A DNA stretch of 64,000 nucleotides from Autumnicola tepida (GTDB lineage: Bacteria > Bacteroidota > Bacteroidia > Flavobacteriales > Flavobacteriaceae). Both the position numbers and the translations under genes were made by a program. Below, piece after piece: positions 42,978 through 51,109 of the stretch. Location: positions 62,001-126,000 of the forward strand of contig NZ_JAVRHQ010000011.1 of assembly GCF_031846485.1 (NCBI RefSeq), written 5' to 3'. Under the pieces are notes generated by a model. The model searched no databases, was not told where the DNA came from, and saw only the letters and a program-made list of their open reading frames with translations. The first letter of the stretch is position 1. Every line of letters begins with the position of its first letter.

Positions 42978-44708
42978 TTAGCCCAATTGAAGTTCTTGTT
43001 TTATTCTTGAAACTTTGTCGGCTAATTCCTGGTTTACTTTCTTATGATTTTCAACTCTATCAAGGTCTGCATTTACACTAATGTAGAACTTGATCTTAGG
43101 TTCGGTCCCACTGGGGCGGGCAGCGATTTTTGTACCACTTTCAGTATAATAAATAAGTACATTGGATTTTGGAATATCTATTTTTTCTTCGGAATGATCC
43201 TGAAGGTTTCTTTTGGTGGAAGCCTGATAATCTTCAATTAAAACCACTTTTTCACCATCTATCTCTTCCCAGGGGTTTTCCCGCAGGTCAACCAGCATTT
43301 GCCTGATTTCCTTTTCGCCTTCAATTCCTTTTTTAACCAGGGAAATGAGTTCTTCGCGATAAAGGCCATATTCGGTATAAAGTTCTATGAGTTTCTGATA
43401 AAAAGAACTGCCTTCTTCCTTCATTTTGGCCGCGATCTCGCAGGCGAGGAGGGTAGAGGTAACGGCATCCTTGTCCCGTACAAAATCAGAAACCATGTAA
43501 CCAAAACTTTCCTCACCACCACCAACAAAATCAAGCTCGGGATGGTCTTTAATAAGTTTGGCTATCCATTTAAAGCCGGTAAGTACTTCGTGATATGCCA
43601 CATTGTAAGATTCCACAATATTTTTGAGCATTGGGGTAGAAACAATTGTGGAGGCTACAAATTCATTACCGTCCAGCTTACTTTCTTTTTTCCATTGCTC
43701 CAGTAGAAACCATGTCATCACCAACATGGTTTGATTACCATTAAGCAGCGTCATTTTTCCTTCAAGGTTTCGAACCGCCACTCCAAGGCGGTCGCAATCG
43801 GGATCTGTTCCAATCACGATATCGGCATTCTTTTTATGTGCAAGTTCCAGTGCCATCTTAAGTGCTTCGGGCTCTTCCGGGTTTGGAGATTTTACCGTGG
43901 GAAAATTGCCGTCAGGTTCTTTTTGCTCCTGGACGATATTTACATTTTTAAAACCTGCTTTTTCCAGTACATCGGGAACAAGTGTGATGGAAGTCCCATG
44001 AAGGGAAGTAAAAACGATGCTGAGGTTTTCCCTGGCGGAAGCTGAAGTATCAAAACTGCCATTTTTAACCGAAGCTTCGGTAAAAACCTTGTCAACTTCT
44101 GTATCTATAGTATGGATAAGCTCTTTTTTTGCTTCAAAATTTATGTCTCCATATTCCGTGGCATTGATCACTTCCACTAAATCCTTATCCTGTGGTGGCA
44201 CCAGCTGGCCGCCATCCTGCCAGTAAACTTTGTAGCCATTGTATTCCGGCGGGTTGTGACTGGCAGTAAGTACAATTCCGCAGTGACAATTAAGATGTTT
44301 TACTGCAAAAGACAATTCTGGCGTAGGCCTTAAGTTTGAAAAAAGGTATACTTCTATTCCGTTAGCCGAAAAAACATCGGCCACCACCTGTGCCAGTTCT
44401 TTACTGTTGTTCCTGCAATCGTAAGCTACTGCAGCTTTGGGTTTTTCCCCGGAAAATTCTTTTTTCAAAAAATCAGATAATCCCTGGGTGTTTTTTCCGA
44501 GTGTATATTTATTGATACGGTTTGTGCCCACACCCATAATTCCGCGCATTCCACCAGTACCAAATTCCAGGTTTTTATAAAAACTCTCTTCCAGTTCCTG
44601 CGGATTGCTTTCCAGCAGGTTGTTAATTTTTTTCTTGGTTTCCTTATCAAATATATCGGTAAGCCATGCTTCGGCTTTGGTGCGTATTTCGGGTTTTATC
44701 TGTGCCAT
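42978..44708 (-). CDS. Phospho-sugar mutase (phosphoglucomutase/phosphomannomutase)
   Basis: The 576 residues have all the marks of the alpha-D-phosphohexomutase superfamily: the phosphoserine loop TASHNPPEYNGYKVY (about 145), the metal loop GTDPDCDRLGV (about 300), the sugar-binding loop GGGEESFGYM and the phosphate-binding loop RPSGTEPKIKFY. It interconverts hexose 1- and 6-phosphates to supply nucleotide sugars. Length and motifs fit PGM2-like enzymes, which act on glucose- and pentose-phosphates. It is co-directional with the GT2 and ABC genes. Confidence 0.94.
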   Translation of the reverse strand: MAQIKPEIRTKAEAWLTDIFDKETKKKINNLLESNPQELEESFYKNLEFGTGGMRGIMGVGTNRINKYTLGKNTQGLSDFLKKEFSGEKPKAAVAYDCRNNSKELAQVVADVFSANGIEVYLFSNLRPTPELSFAVKHLNCHCGIVLTASHNPPEYNGYKVYWQDGGQLVPPQDKDLVEVINATEYGDINFEAKKELIHTIDTEVDKVFTEASVKNGSFDTSASARENLSIVFTSLHGTSITLVPDVLEKAGFKNVNIVQEQKEPDGNFPTVKSPNPEEPEALKMALELAHKKNADIVIGTDPDCDRLGVAVRNLEGKMTLLNGNQTMLVMTWFLLEQWKKESKLDGNEFVASTIVSTPMLKNIVESYNVAYHEVLTGFKWIAKLIKDHPELDFVGGGEESFGYMVSDFVRDKDAVTSTLLACEIAAKMKEEGSSFYQKLIELYTEYGLYREELISLVKKGIEGEKEIRQMLVDLRENPWEEIDGEKVVLIEDYQASTKRNLQDHSEEKIDIPKSNVLIYYTESGTKIAARPSGTEPKIKFYISVNADLDRVENHKKVNQELADKVSRIKQELQLG

Positions 44709-44744
44709 ACTTTATATTATTTACGAACAAAAATAATGATGAAG

Positions 44745-45704
44745 TTAAAAATTTCCGGTGGTTTTATTAATTAAATAACGTTCTTTTTCTCTTTTAGACC
44801 TTAATATAAGTTCGCCGAGAAATCCCGCCAGGAATAACTGGCTCCCAATAACCATCACTGTAAGGGCAATGTAAAACCATGGATTGGAGGTAACCAGTAC
44901 ATTGGGGAGCCCGTGGTAAAGCTTATAGAGTTTCGAAATTCCTATCCAGCCGGCAGAGATAAATCCAAATATAAACATTAAAACTCCCAGCGCTCCAAAC
45001 AGGTGCATGGGGCGTCTTCCAAATTTTGACAAGAACCAGATGGTGATGAGGTCCAGGAAACCATTGATAAAACGTTCCACACCAAATTTGGTTTTTCCAT
45101 ACTTCCGGGCCTGGTGCTGTACTTCTTTTTCGGTTATTTTTGTAAAACCGGAATTTTTCGCCAGCACGGGAATATAACGGTGCATCTCTCCATAAACATC
45201 AATATTTTTTACAACTGCTTTACGGTAAGCTTTAAGGCCGCAGTTAAAATCGTGCAGTTTTACCCCTGAAGTTTTTCTTGCCGCGGCATTGAATACCTTG
45301 GAGGGAATATTTTTGGAGAGCACATTATCGTAGCGTTTCTTTTTCCAGCCCGAAACCAGATCGTAATTTTCTTCCCGAATCATGCGGTAAAGTTCCGGGA
45401 TTTCTTCAGGATTGTCCTGAAGGTCTGCATCCATGGTAATGATTACTTCTCCCTGTGCTTGTAGAAACCCCGCGTGCAGCGCCTGGGATTTTCCATAGTT
45501 GCGGTTAAATTTTATGCCTTTTACAGATTTATCGTTTCGGGAAAGGGCTTCTATCGCATTCCAGGAATCATCTGTACTACCATCATCAATAAAAATAATC
45601 TCATAAGAAAAGGTATTGGACCGTAATACCTTTACGATCCAATTATATAATTCCACTATGGATTGCTCTTCATTTAGAAGAGGAATGACGATGGATATTT
45701 GCAT
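44745..45704 (-). CDS. Glycosyltransferase family 2, polyprenyl-phosphate type
   Basis: The 319 residues start with a GT-A fold (SIVIPLLNEEQSIVELY, IFIDDGSTDDSW, ITMDADLQDNPEEIPELY). Two C-terminal membrane helices follow (about 230-300), the layout of DPM1/GtrB/ArnC-type enzymes that transfer a sugar to undecaprenyl phosphate. It lies 4 bases after the DUF4199 gene and 36 bases before the mutase, so the three are probably one transcript. It should work at the inner face of the cytoplasmic membrane in envelope glycan synthesis. Confidence 0.93.
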   Translation of the reverse strand: MQISIVIPLLNEEQSIVELYNWIVKVLRSNTFSYEIIFIDDGSTDDSWNAIEALSRNDKSVKGIKFNRNYGKSQALHAGFLQAQGEVIITMDADLQDNPEEIPELYRMIREENYDLVSGWKKKRYDNVLSKNIPSKVFNAAARKTSGVKLHDFNCGLKAYRKAVVKNIDVYGEMHRYIPVLAKNSGFTKITEKEVQHQARKYGKTKFGVERFINGFLDLITIWFLSKFGRRPMHLFGALGVLMFIFGFISAGWIGISKLYKLYHGLPNVLVTSNPWFYIALTVMVIGSQLFLAGFLGELILRSKREKERYLINKTTGNF

Positions 45705-45708
45705 AAAC

Positions 45709-46236
45709 TTATGCTTCGTACGGGTTCTTATTTTTCATAATAGCTCCACCAATTAAGGAATAAATTAACCCCATTAGAGCGCTCAAACCTATCCAAATAG
45801 CTCCACCTATAAAAGGATTAGTGCCATATTCTACCCATTCCAGTGTCATTTCTATCTGTTCGTCGGTCATGTTGCCAGTTTCAGCTAGTTTGTCCCTGGT
45901 AGCATCAATTACCTGTTCGCTATATCCGGGCTCGATAACATATACCAACAGGATGCTGTATACCAAAAATATAAGGCCGCTTATAACTGCTGCAGCCACT
46001 CCGGTTTTTAAAGCTTGAGACATACTTAAATAGCCATTATTACTCTTCTTGAAAGCATTAATTGCTGCAAAGATAAGCGCTGCAAAGATTACATAATAAA
46101 TGTAAATAGGCCATTGTACTCCTTCAAGGGCCATTCCCGTAACATACATGATTACCTGTATTACAACGATAATCAGTCCCAGGATAATTCCATAGTTTAA
46201 GCCAACTTTGCCGGGAGATGTGTTTTCAGTTTCCAT
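45709..46236 (-). CDS. DUF4199 family membrane protein
   Basis: From the ATG at 46236 the product has 175 residues with four hydrophobic segments (LNYGIILGLIIVVIQVIMYV, IYIYYVIFAALIFAAI, VAAAVISGLIFLVYSILLVYV, GAIWIGLSALMGLIYSLIGG, each shorter than shown by its ends). This is the DUF4199 pattern common in Bacteroidota. Function unknown. The frame stays open to 46302, but those 22 extra residues do not match the family. It is the first gene of the GT2 operon. Confidence 0.87.
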   Translation of the reverse strand: METENTSPGKVGLNYGIILGLIIVVIQVIMYVTGMALEGVQWPIYIYYVIFAALIFAAINAFKKSNNGYLSMSQALKTGVAAAVISGLIFLVYSILLVYVIEPGYSEQVIDATRDKLAETGNMTDEQIEMTLEWVEYGTNPFIGGAIWIGLSALMGLIYSLIGGAIMKNKNPYEA

Positions 46237-46276
46237 ATGTTTTAAAGATTGATTAGTTTTATGGAGTATTAGTAAA

Positions 46277-46284
46277 CAAATATA
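46277..46284 (-). promoter_or_regulatory. -7 element of the DUF4199-GT2 operon
   Basis: TATATTTG (minus strand), 40 bases before the preferred ATG. It also excludes the start at 46302. No matching -33 at 19 bases. Confidence 0.45.
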
Positions 46285-46329
46285 GTAAAACGTTACACAC
46301 ACATATTTTAAAAAACTTTGAAGATGTGC

Positions 46330-46359
46330 TTGTTTTTATGTATGAAATAATTAAATTTG
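46330..46359 (+). promoter_or_regulatory. Promoter of rpmE2
   Basis: TTG (46330-46332), 19 bases, TAAATTTG (46352-46359): consensus Bacteroidota spacing, 27 bases before the ATG at 46387. It rules out the TTG at 46357 as start, since that codon lies in the -7 element. Confidence 0.75.
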
Positions 46360-46386
46360 CAGCTCGAAAAACAAAAGTTAAAAGCG

Positions 46387-46641
46387 ATGAAGCAGGGAAT
46401 CCATCCGGAAAATTATAGATTAGTAGCGTTTAAAGATATGTCTAACGAAGATGTATTTTTAACTAAATCTACAGCGAAAACAAGAGAAACAATTGATATT
46501 GACGGAACTGAGTATCCTTTGGTGAAGTTAGAGATCTCAAGAACTTCTCATCCATACTACACTGGTAAATCCAAACTTGTGGATAGTGCAGGTAGAATTG
46601 ACAAATTCAAGAACAAATACGCGAAGTTCAAGAAAAAATAA
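46387..46641 (+). CDS. rpmE2: Ribosomal protein bL31, type B
   Basis: The 84-residue protein begins MKQGIHPENYRLVAFKDMSN and contains the type B signature KLEISRTSHPYYTGKSKLVDSAGRIDKF in broken form, ending in a basic tail. The zinc-binding cysteines of type A bL31 are absent, as expected for the zinc-independent paralogue. It belongs to the 50S subunit. Promoter and terminator bracket it closely, so it is monocistronic. Confidence 0.97.
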   Translation: MKQGIHPENYRLVAFKDMSNEDVFLTKSTAKTRETIDIDGTEYPLVKLEISRTSHPYYTGKSKLVDSAGRIDKFKNKYAKFKKK

Positions 46642-46667
46642 TTTTTTCCTGAAATTTAACAATATAT

Positions 46668-46694
46668 AAGGCTGTCTCTAAGGCGGCCTTTTTT
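46668..46694 (+). terminator. Terminator of rpmE2
   Basis: AAGGCTG and CGGCCTT pair (one wobble) around a 9-nt loop, followed by a T run, 26 bases after the stop. Confidence 0.82.
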
Positions 46695-46702
46695 ATTTTC
46701 CA

Positions 46703-46726
46703 GTTGTACAGATATATCTGTATAAC
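46703..46726. repeat. Imperfect 24-bp palindrome, possible operator
   Basis: A perfect 16-bp core, TACAGATATATCTGTA, is extended by GTT...AAC arms after one mismatched pair. It lies between the rpmE2 terminator and the GlmU-like gene, 20 bases before that gene's ATG. No regulator gene is adjacent. Confidence 0.5.
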
Positions 46727-46746
46727 TTCAAAAAATTTTGCTGAAA

Positions 46747-47919
46747 ATGAACTATATTTTATTTGACGGCTCCTATAGAAATCAACTGCTGCCGTTTACC
46801 TTTACCCGCCCGGTTGCCGATTTACGTATTGGAATTCTCACTATTCGTGAAAAATGGGAAAACTGGCTGGGCAATACCACTTCTACTGTTACTGAAGATT
46901 ACCTGGCAGAAAAATGGCCAATGGTGGAAATGGAAGAGAATGTAATGATTAATGCTGCTTTTCTGCCAACACCTGCACTTGTGGAACAGGTTAAAGATCT
47001 TAAAGAACAGCAGGCGATATTTTATGAAGAAGAAATTGTGGCGTTTTTTGTAAAGGAAAACCAGGAGGTTAATTTTGATGATTTTGAACATGTAGAACTA
47101 GCAGAAGAGCCCTTTTTTATCGCGCATACCTGGGATATTTTTTCTAAAAACGGGGAGGCAATTAAAGCCGATTTCGATTTGCTTACCGAAGGCAGAAGCT
47201 CCCGGGATATTCCGGAATCCAATCATGTAATAAATGCCGCTGATATTTTTATTGAAGAAGGTGCTTCCGTAGAGTTTTGTTCTTTAAACGCATCCGGCGG
47301 GCCAATTTACATTGGCAAAGATGCCCAGGTATTGGAAGGAAGCCTTATACGCGGCCCTTTTGCAATTGGCGAAGCCGCTGTTTTAAAAATGGGAGCGAAA
47401 ATTTATGGTCCTACTACTATTGGGCCGGGTTGTAAAGCTGGTGGAGAGATCAACAATTCGGTGGTTATGCAAAATTCGAATAAGGGGCATGATGGTTTTC
47501 TGGGAAATTCGGTGCTGGGGGAATGGTGTAATATTGGGGCAGATTCTAATAACTCCAATCTCAAAAATAATTATGCTGAAGTGCGCCTTTGGGATTATGA
47601 GAGTGAAAGGTTTGCTTCTACAGGACTTCAGTTTTGCGGACTCATGATGGGAGATCATAGCAAATGCGGGATCAACACGATGTTTAATACCGGCACAGTG
47701 GTAGGGGTGAGCGCAAATATTTTCGGGGCGGGATTTCCGCGGAATTTTGTACCAAGCTTTAGCTGGGGTGGAAGTGCCGGAACCACTACCTATAAAACCC
47801 AAAAAGCATTTGAGGTGGCAGAACTGGTGATGAAAAGAAGAAACGTGGAGTTTACTGAAGAAGATAAAGCCATTCTGGAACATGTTTTTGAGGAAACCAA
47901 AAAATGGCGAAGGGATTAG
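46747..47919 (+). CDS. GlmU-family sugar nucleotidyltransferase-like protein
   Basis: From the ATG at 46747 the product has 390 residues. The N-terminus (MNYILFDGSYRNQLLPFTFTRPVADLRIGI) matches the Bacteroidota GlmU-like family, in which the nucleotidyl-transfer domain is degenerate. From about residue 170 there are left-handed beta-helix hexapeptide repeats (GPIYIGKDAQVLEGSLIRGPFAIGEAAVLKMGAKIYGPTTIGPG, in part). It lacks the GxGTRM pyrophosphorylase loop, so the activity is doubtful; a sugar acyl- or nucleotidyltransferase-related role is likely. Confidence 0.88.
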   Translation: MNYILFDGSYRNQLLPFTFTRPVADLRIGILTIREKWENWLGNTTSTVTEDYLAEKWPMVEMEENVMINAAFLPTPALVEQVKDLKEQQAIFYEEEIVAFFVKENQEVNFDDFEHVELAEEPFFIAHTWDIFSKNGEAIKADFDLLTEGRSSRDIPESNHVINAADIFIEEGASVEFCSLNASGGPIYIGKDAQVLEGSLIRGPFAIGEAAVLKMGAKIYGPTTIGPGCKAGGEINNSVVMQNSNKGHDGFLGNSVLGEWCNIGADSNNSNLKNNYAEVRLWDYESERFASTGLQFCGLMMGDHSKCGINTMFNTGTVVGVSANIFGAGFPRNFVPSFSWGGSAGTTTYKTQKAFEVAELVMKRRNVEFTEEDKAILEHVFEETKKWRRD

Positions 47920-47976
47920 GTTAAATTTGAGAATTTGAAAATGTGTTAATTTGAAAATTATAAAATCTCGTAGTTT

Positions 47977-48153
47977 TTAAAACATGAAATAGTAAAAAAC
48001 AAATCCTAACAGGAGGGTAAAAACAGCAGTTAATGCAAGTATTTTACGTTGGCGTAAACGATTTTCTGAAGAGATCTTATTCCTGAGGTTTTGTAGCTCT
48101 TCTGGAGGCAACTTTGTATACGAGTGAATACCATCTACATTAGCGCCAGTCAT
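47977..48153 (-). CDS. Small membrane protein, 58 residues, possibly 87
   Basis: The minus-strand frame from ATG at 48153 encodes MTGANVDGIHSYTKL..., with a basic stretch (RLRQRKI) and one C-terminal membrane helix (LALTAVFTLLLGFVFYYFMF). The same frame continues upstream without a stop through a plausible protein sequence (SYGSTRGAIVSQKNNRRERK) to ATA at 48240, but no ATG, GTG or TTG lies there. Related flavobacterial small proteins, as I recall them, begin with such a GS..KNN-R stretch. So the real start may be the ATA, or the gene may have lost its start. It occupies the 462-base gap between the GlmU-like gene and mtaB; I see no promoter for it. Confidence 0.6.
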   Translation of the reverse strand: MTGANVDGIHSYTKLPPEELQNLRNKISSENRLRQRKILALTAVFTLLLGFVFYYFMF

Positions 48154-48327
48154 TTTACTCCATTTTTTTATTTTCGACTTTCTTTCTCTCCGGTTATTTT
48201 TTTGGCTTACAATGGCTCCTCTTGTGCTTCCATAACTTATGTGGTCTATTTTTAGTTAATTTACGATTTTTTTAGATTTTATCTTCCTCCTTTCAGGTGC
48301 TTGTTTTATTAAGAGAATTATAGTTGG

Positions 48328-48335
48328 TATATTTG
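48328..48335 (+). promoter_or_regulatory. -7 element of mtaB
   Basis: TATATTTG followed by C on the plus strand, 46 bases before the mtaB ATG; no clear -33. Confidence 0.5.
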
Positions 48336-48381
48336 CAAACTCTTTGGCAGAATGAGATTTGGAATAAAAAACGGCTGATTT

Positions 48382-49719
48382 ATGAATGGAAAAAAAGTAG
48401 CTTTTTATACCCTGGGCTGTAAGCTCAATTTTTCGGAAACATCAACTATCGCAAGGTCTTTCAAAGATGAAGGCTTTGCGCGGGTGGATTTTTCTGAAGA
48501 AGCCGATATTTACGTGATCAATACCTGTTCGGTGACCGATAATGCCGATAAACGCTTTAAGACCATTGTAAAACAGGCGCAAAAGGTGAACGAAAATGCG
48601 TTTGTAATAGGTGTGGGTTGTTATGCGCAGCTTAAACCGGAAGAACTTGCCGCTGTAGATGGTGTTGACCTGGTTTTGGGCGCTACTGAAAAATTTAAAA
48701 TCACCGATTATCTTAACGATTTATCCAAAAATGATTTCGGGGAAATCCATTCCTGCGAAATTCAGGAAGCCGATTTTTACGTAGGTTCCTATTCTTTTGG
48801 TGACCGTACCCGGGCTTTTTTAAAAGTGCAGGATGGCTGTGATTATAAATGCACTTATTGCACCATTCCACTGGCCAGGGGGATTTCCCGAAGCGATAAG
48901 CTTGAGAATGTGCTGAACAATGCGGCTGAAATTTCAGCAAAAGGAATTAAAGAAATAGTGCTTACCGGCGTGAATATCGGCGATTACGGTAAAGGGGAAT
49001 TTGGCAATAAAAAGCATCAGCATACTTTTTTAGACCTGGTAAAATCGCTGGACGAAGTAGAAGGAATTGAGCGCCTGCGCATTTCTTCTATTGAACCTAA
49101 TCTTCTGAAAAATGAAACCATAGATTTTGTTGCAGAGAGTAATTCTTTCGTGCCGCATTTTCATATTCCTTTGCAAAGCGGAAGTAATGATATCCTTAAA
49201 GCCATGCGGCGCAGGTATATGCGTGAACTTTATGTAAACAGGGTAGAGCAGATAAAAGCTGTTATGCCTGATGCCTGTATTGGTGTGGATGTAATTGTTG
49301 GTTTCCCGGGTGAGACAGATGAGCATTTCCTGGAAACCTATAATTTCCTGAATGAGCTGGATATTTCCTATTTGCATGTATTCACCTATTCTGAAAGAGA
49401 CAATACCCCGGCCGCCGAAATGGATCAGGTGGTACCGGTAAAAGTCAGGAAAAAAAGAAGTAAAATGCTGCGTGGCCTTTCAGCTAAAAAAAGAAGAGCT
49501 TTTTATGAAAGCCAGATAGGGAATAAAGCAAGCGTTCTTTTTGAAGGTGAAAACAAAAAGGGCTACATCCATGGTTTTACTGAAAATTACGTAAAAGTAA
49601 AAGCGCCATGGAATCCTGCCCTTGTCAATACTTTACACGAAGTTGAATTAAAGGAAATTGATGAAGACGGCCTTGTGCGGTTTGATTTTGTGCATAAACC
49701 GCAGGCAGTTGCGGTTTAA
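48382..49719 (+). CDS. mtaB: tRNA t6A37 methylthiotransferase MtaB
   Basis: The 445-residue protein has the UPF0004/MTTase domain (YTLGCKLNFSETST with the first iron-sulfur cysteine; NTCSVTDNADKR; GVGCYAQL), the radical SAM motif CDYKCTYC near residue 155, and a C-terminal TRAM domain. Length and the GCKLNFSET start fit MtaB, which adds a methylthio group to N6-threonylcarbamoyladenosine in tRNA, rather than MiaB or RimO. It ends one base before a convergent gene. Confidence 0.95.
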   Translation: MNGKKVAFYTLGCKLNFSETSTIARSFKDEGFARVDFSEEADIYVINTCSVTDNADKRFKTIVKQAQKVNENAFVIGVGCYAQLKPEELAAVDGVDLVLGATEKFKITDYLNDLSKNDFGEIHSCEIQEADFYVGSYSFGDRTRAFLKVQDGCDYKCTYCTIPLARGISRSDKLENVLNNAAEISAKGIKEIVLTGVNIGDYGKGEFGNKKHQHTFLDLVKSLDEVEGIERLRISSIEPNLLKNETIDFVAESNSFVPHFHIPLQSGSNDILKAMRRRYMRELYVNRVEQIKAVMPDACIGVDVIVGFPGETDEHFLETYNFLNELDISYLHVFTYSERDNTPAAEMDQVVPVKVRKKRSKMLRGLSAKKRRAFYESQIGNKASVLFEGENKKGYIHGFTENYVKVKAPWNPALVNTLHEVELKEIDEDGLVRFDFVHKPQAVAV

Positions 49720-50019
49720 CTAGATGTTAATTCCTACCGGGAGAAGGTCTTTATATTTTCTTCGGTTTCTGCGCATAAATTTGGCTATTTCAGGACTTGT
49801 AGGCATAACGCGTGTGTTCCTTTCCTTTATTTCCTTTAGAACTGTTTCAATAAACGGTTCCAAATAGCCGTCATTTCTTAAATTTTCAGACATAAGTACT
49901 TTGGTGAGAAATATTTTTCTTTCCTGTTGGGAGTATTCTATAGTAGCCAATTCCTCATCAATGGTGGTCTCAAATTGTCTCAGGAATTCATTATCGGTTA
50001 TCTTTATTTCATCACTCAT
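49720..50019 (-). CDS. Small GNAT-type (YidJ/COG2388-like) protein
   Basis: The 99 residues (NEFLRQFETTIDEELATIEYSQQERKIFLTK..., VMPTSPEIAKFMRRNRRKYKDLLPVGI) resemble small single-domain N-acetyltransferase-like proteins of the COG2388 group, in which the PTSPEIA segment and following basic helix correspond to the acetyl-CoA site. I recognise the family with moderate certainty. It is convergent with mtaB, with stop codons touching. The 384 bases after it (50020-50403) hold no other gene. Confidence 0.75.
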   Translation of the reverse strand: MSDEIKITDNEFLRQFETTIDEELATIEYSQQERKIFLTKVLMSENLRNDGYLEPFIETVLKEIKERNTRVMPTSPEIAKFMRRNRRKYKDLLPVGINI

Positions 50020-50336
50020 CTTATATAGGTTTTAATTAAAAATGGAATTAGAAGAACTGCTTTTAAAAAAATCTGCAATTCCTGCACAAATTTCAAAAAA
50101 GGGGCTTCGGTAATTAAAATTGTCCTGAAACCGCTTTGTTAGCTTCAAATTATATACCAAAGTTTAAAAAATGTTAAAACGTGAAGAAGTAGCGTTGAGT
50201 GTTTTGATGATCCTCAAATTTAAGGATTTAAAATTAGAACCTGCAGCTTAATGGCAAACTTTTAGCTCTCTGTTTCCAGGTGTAGGACCAAAAATCCTGA
50301 TTTACATAAATTTCTCAAAGATAAATTCCCCGGCTC

Positions 50337-50368
50337 TTGTAATAGAACATAAAATTGCTTTAATTTTG
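50337..50368 (+). promoter_or_regulatory. Promoter of the alpha/beta hydrolase gene
   Basis: TTG (50337-50339), 21 bases, TAATTTTG (50361-50368), 35 bases before the ATG at 50404. Apart from this, the 384-base gap 50020-50403 shows nothing I can name. Confidence 0.5.
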
Positions 50369-50403
50369 AGGTCAGCTTCAGTGGATACCTGGAAAGTAAT
50401 TGA

Positions 50404-51096
50404 ATGGCAGAGAAAAAAGAAGTTTTGCATGTATATTTTATGCCTGGAATGGCAGCGAACCCTTCTATTTTTGAGCATATCCAACTTCCGCAGGAGCAAT
50501 TTAAAGTTCATTATTTAAAGTGGATTATTCCGGAAAAAGGAGAATCTTTAAAAGAATATGCCATCCGGATGAATGGGTTTATTAAGCATAAGAATCCTGT
50601 TTTAATTGGTGTTAGTTTTGGCGGAATTCTTGTTCAGGAGATGAGTAAATATATAGATGTTTACCGGCTCATAATAATTTCAAGTGTAAAGTGCAAAGCA
50701 GAATTGCCTGGGACAATGAAATTCGCAGCAAAAACAGGAGCTTTTAAACTTCTTCCCACAGGCCTTTTGAATTTTGTAGATCATTTTGAAAAGGTGGCCT
50801 TTGGTACTTACCTTAAAAAAAGGGCAAAACTGTACCGGCAGTATTTATCCGTCCGGGATAAACGTTATATAAACTGGGCAATTAAAAACACGGTGCTTTG
50901 GGATTGTGAGGAAGTAGATAAAAAATTGATACATATTCATGGGGATAAAGATGAAATCTTCCCTGCGAAAAATATTCAGGATTACATAAAGGTGGAGGGC
51001 GGTACCCATGTTATGGTAATAAACCGTTTTCGCTGGTTTAACGAACACCTTCCGCAGATCATTCTGAAAGGAAAAATGGAAGAAATAAATCATTAA
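50404..51096 (+). CDS. Alpha/beta hydrolase
   Basis: The 230-residue protein has the alpha/beta-hydrolase fold: nucleophile elbow GVSFGG (Ser at about residue 71), acidic residue in HGDKDEIFP (about 180) and His in GGTHVMVI (about 202). There is no signal peptide, so it is cytoplasmic. The substrate is unknown. It is followed after 13 bases by a lytic transglycosylase gene, a tight pairing that suggests co-transcription. Confidence 0.88.
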   Translation: MAEKKEVLHVYFMPGMAANPSIFEHIQLPQEQFKVHYLKWIIPEKGESLKEYAIRMNGFIKHKNPVLIGVSFGGILVQEMSKYIDVYRLIIISSVKCKAELPGTMKFAAKTGAFKLLPTGLLNFVDHFEKVAFGTYLKKRAKLYRQYLSVRDKRYINWAIKNTVLWDCEEVDKKLIHIHGDKDEIFPAKNIQDYIKVEGGTHVMVINRFRWFNEHLPQIILKGKMEEINH

Positions 51097-51109
51097 GTGT
51101 AGAAAGATT

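Noticed and set aside
47383..47883. 166-residue open frame on the minus strand inside the GlmU-like gene
   Set aside because: It is antisense to the hexapeptide-repeat region, whose periodic coding produces such frames.
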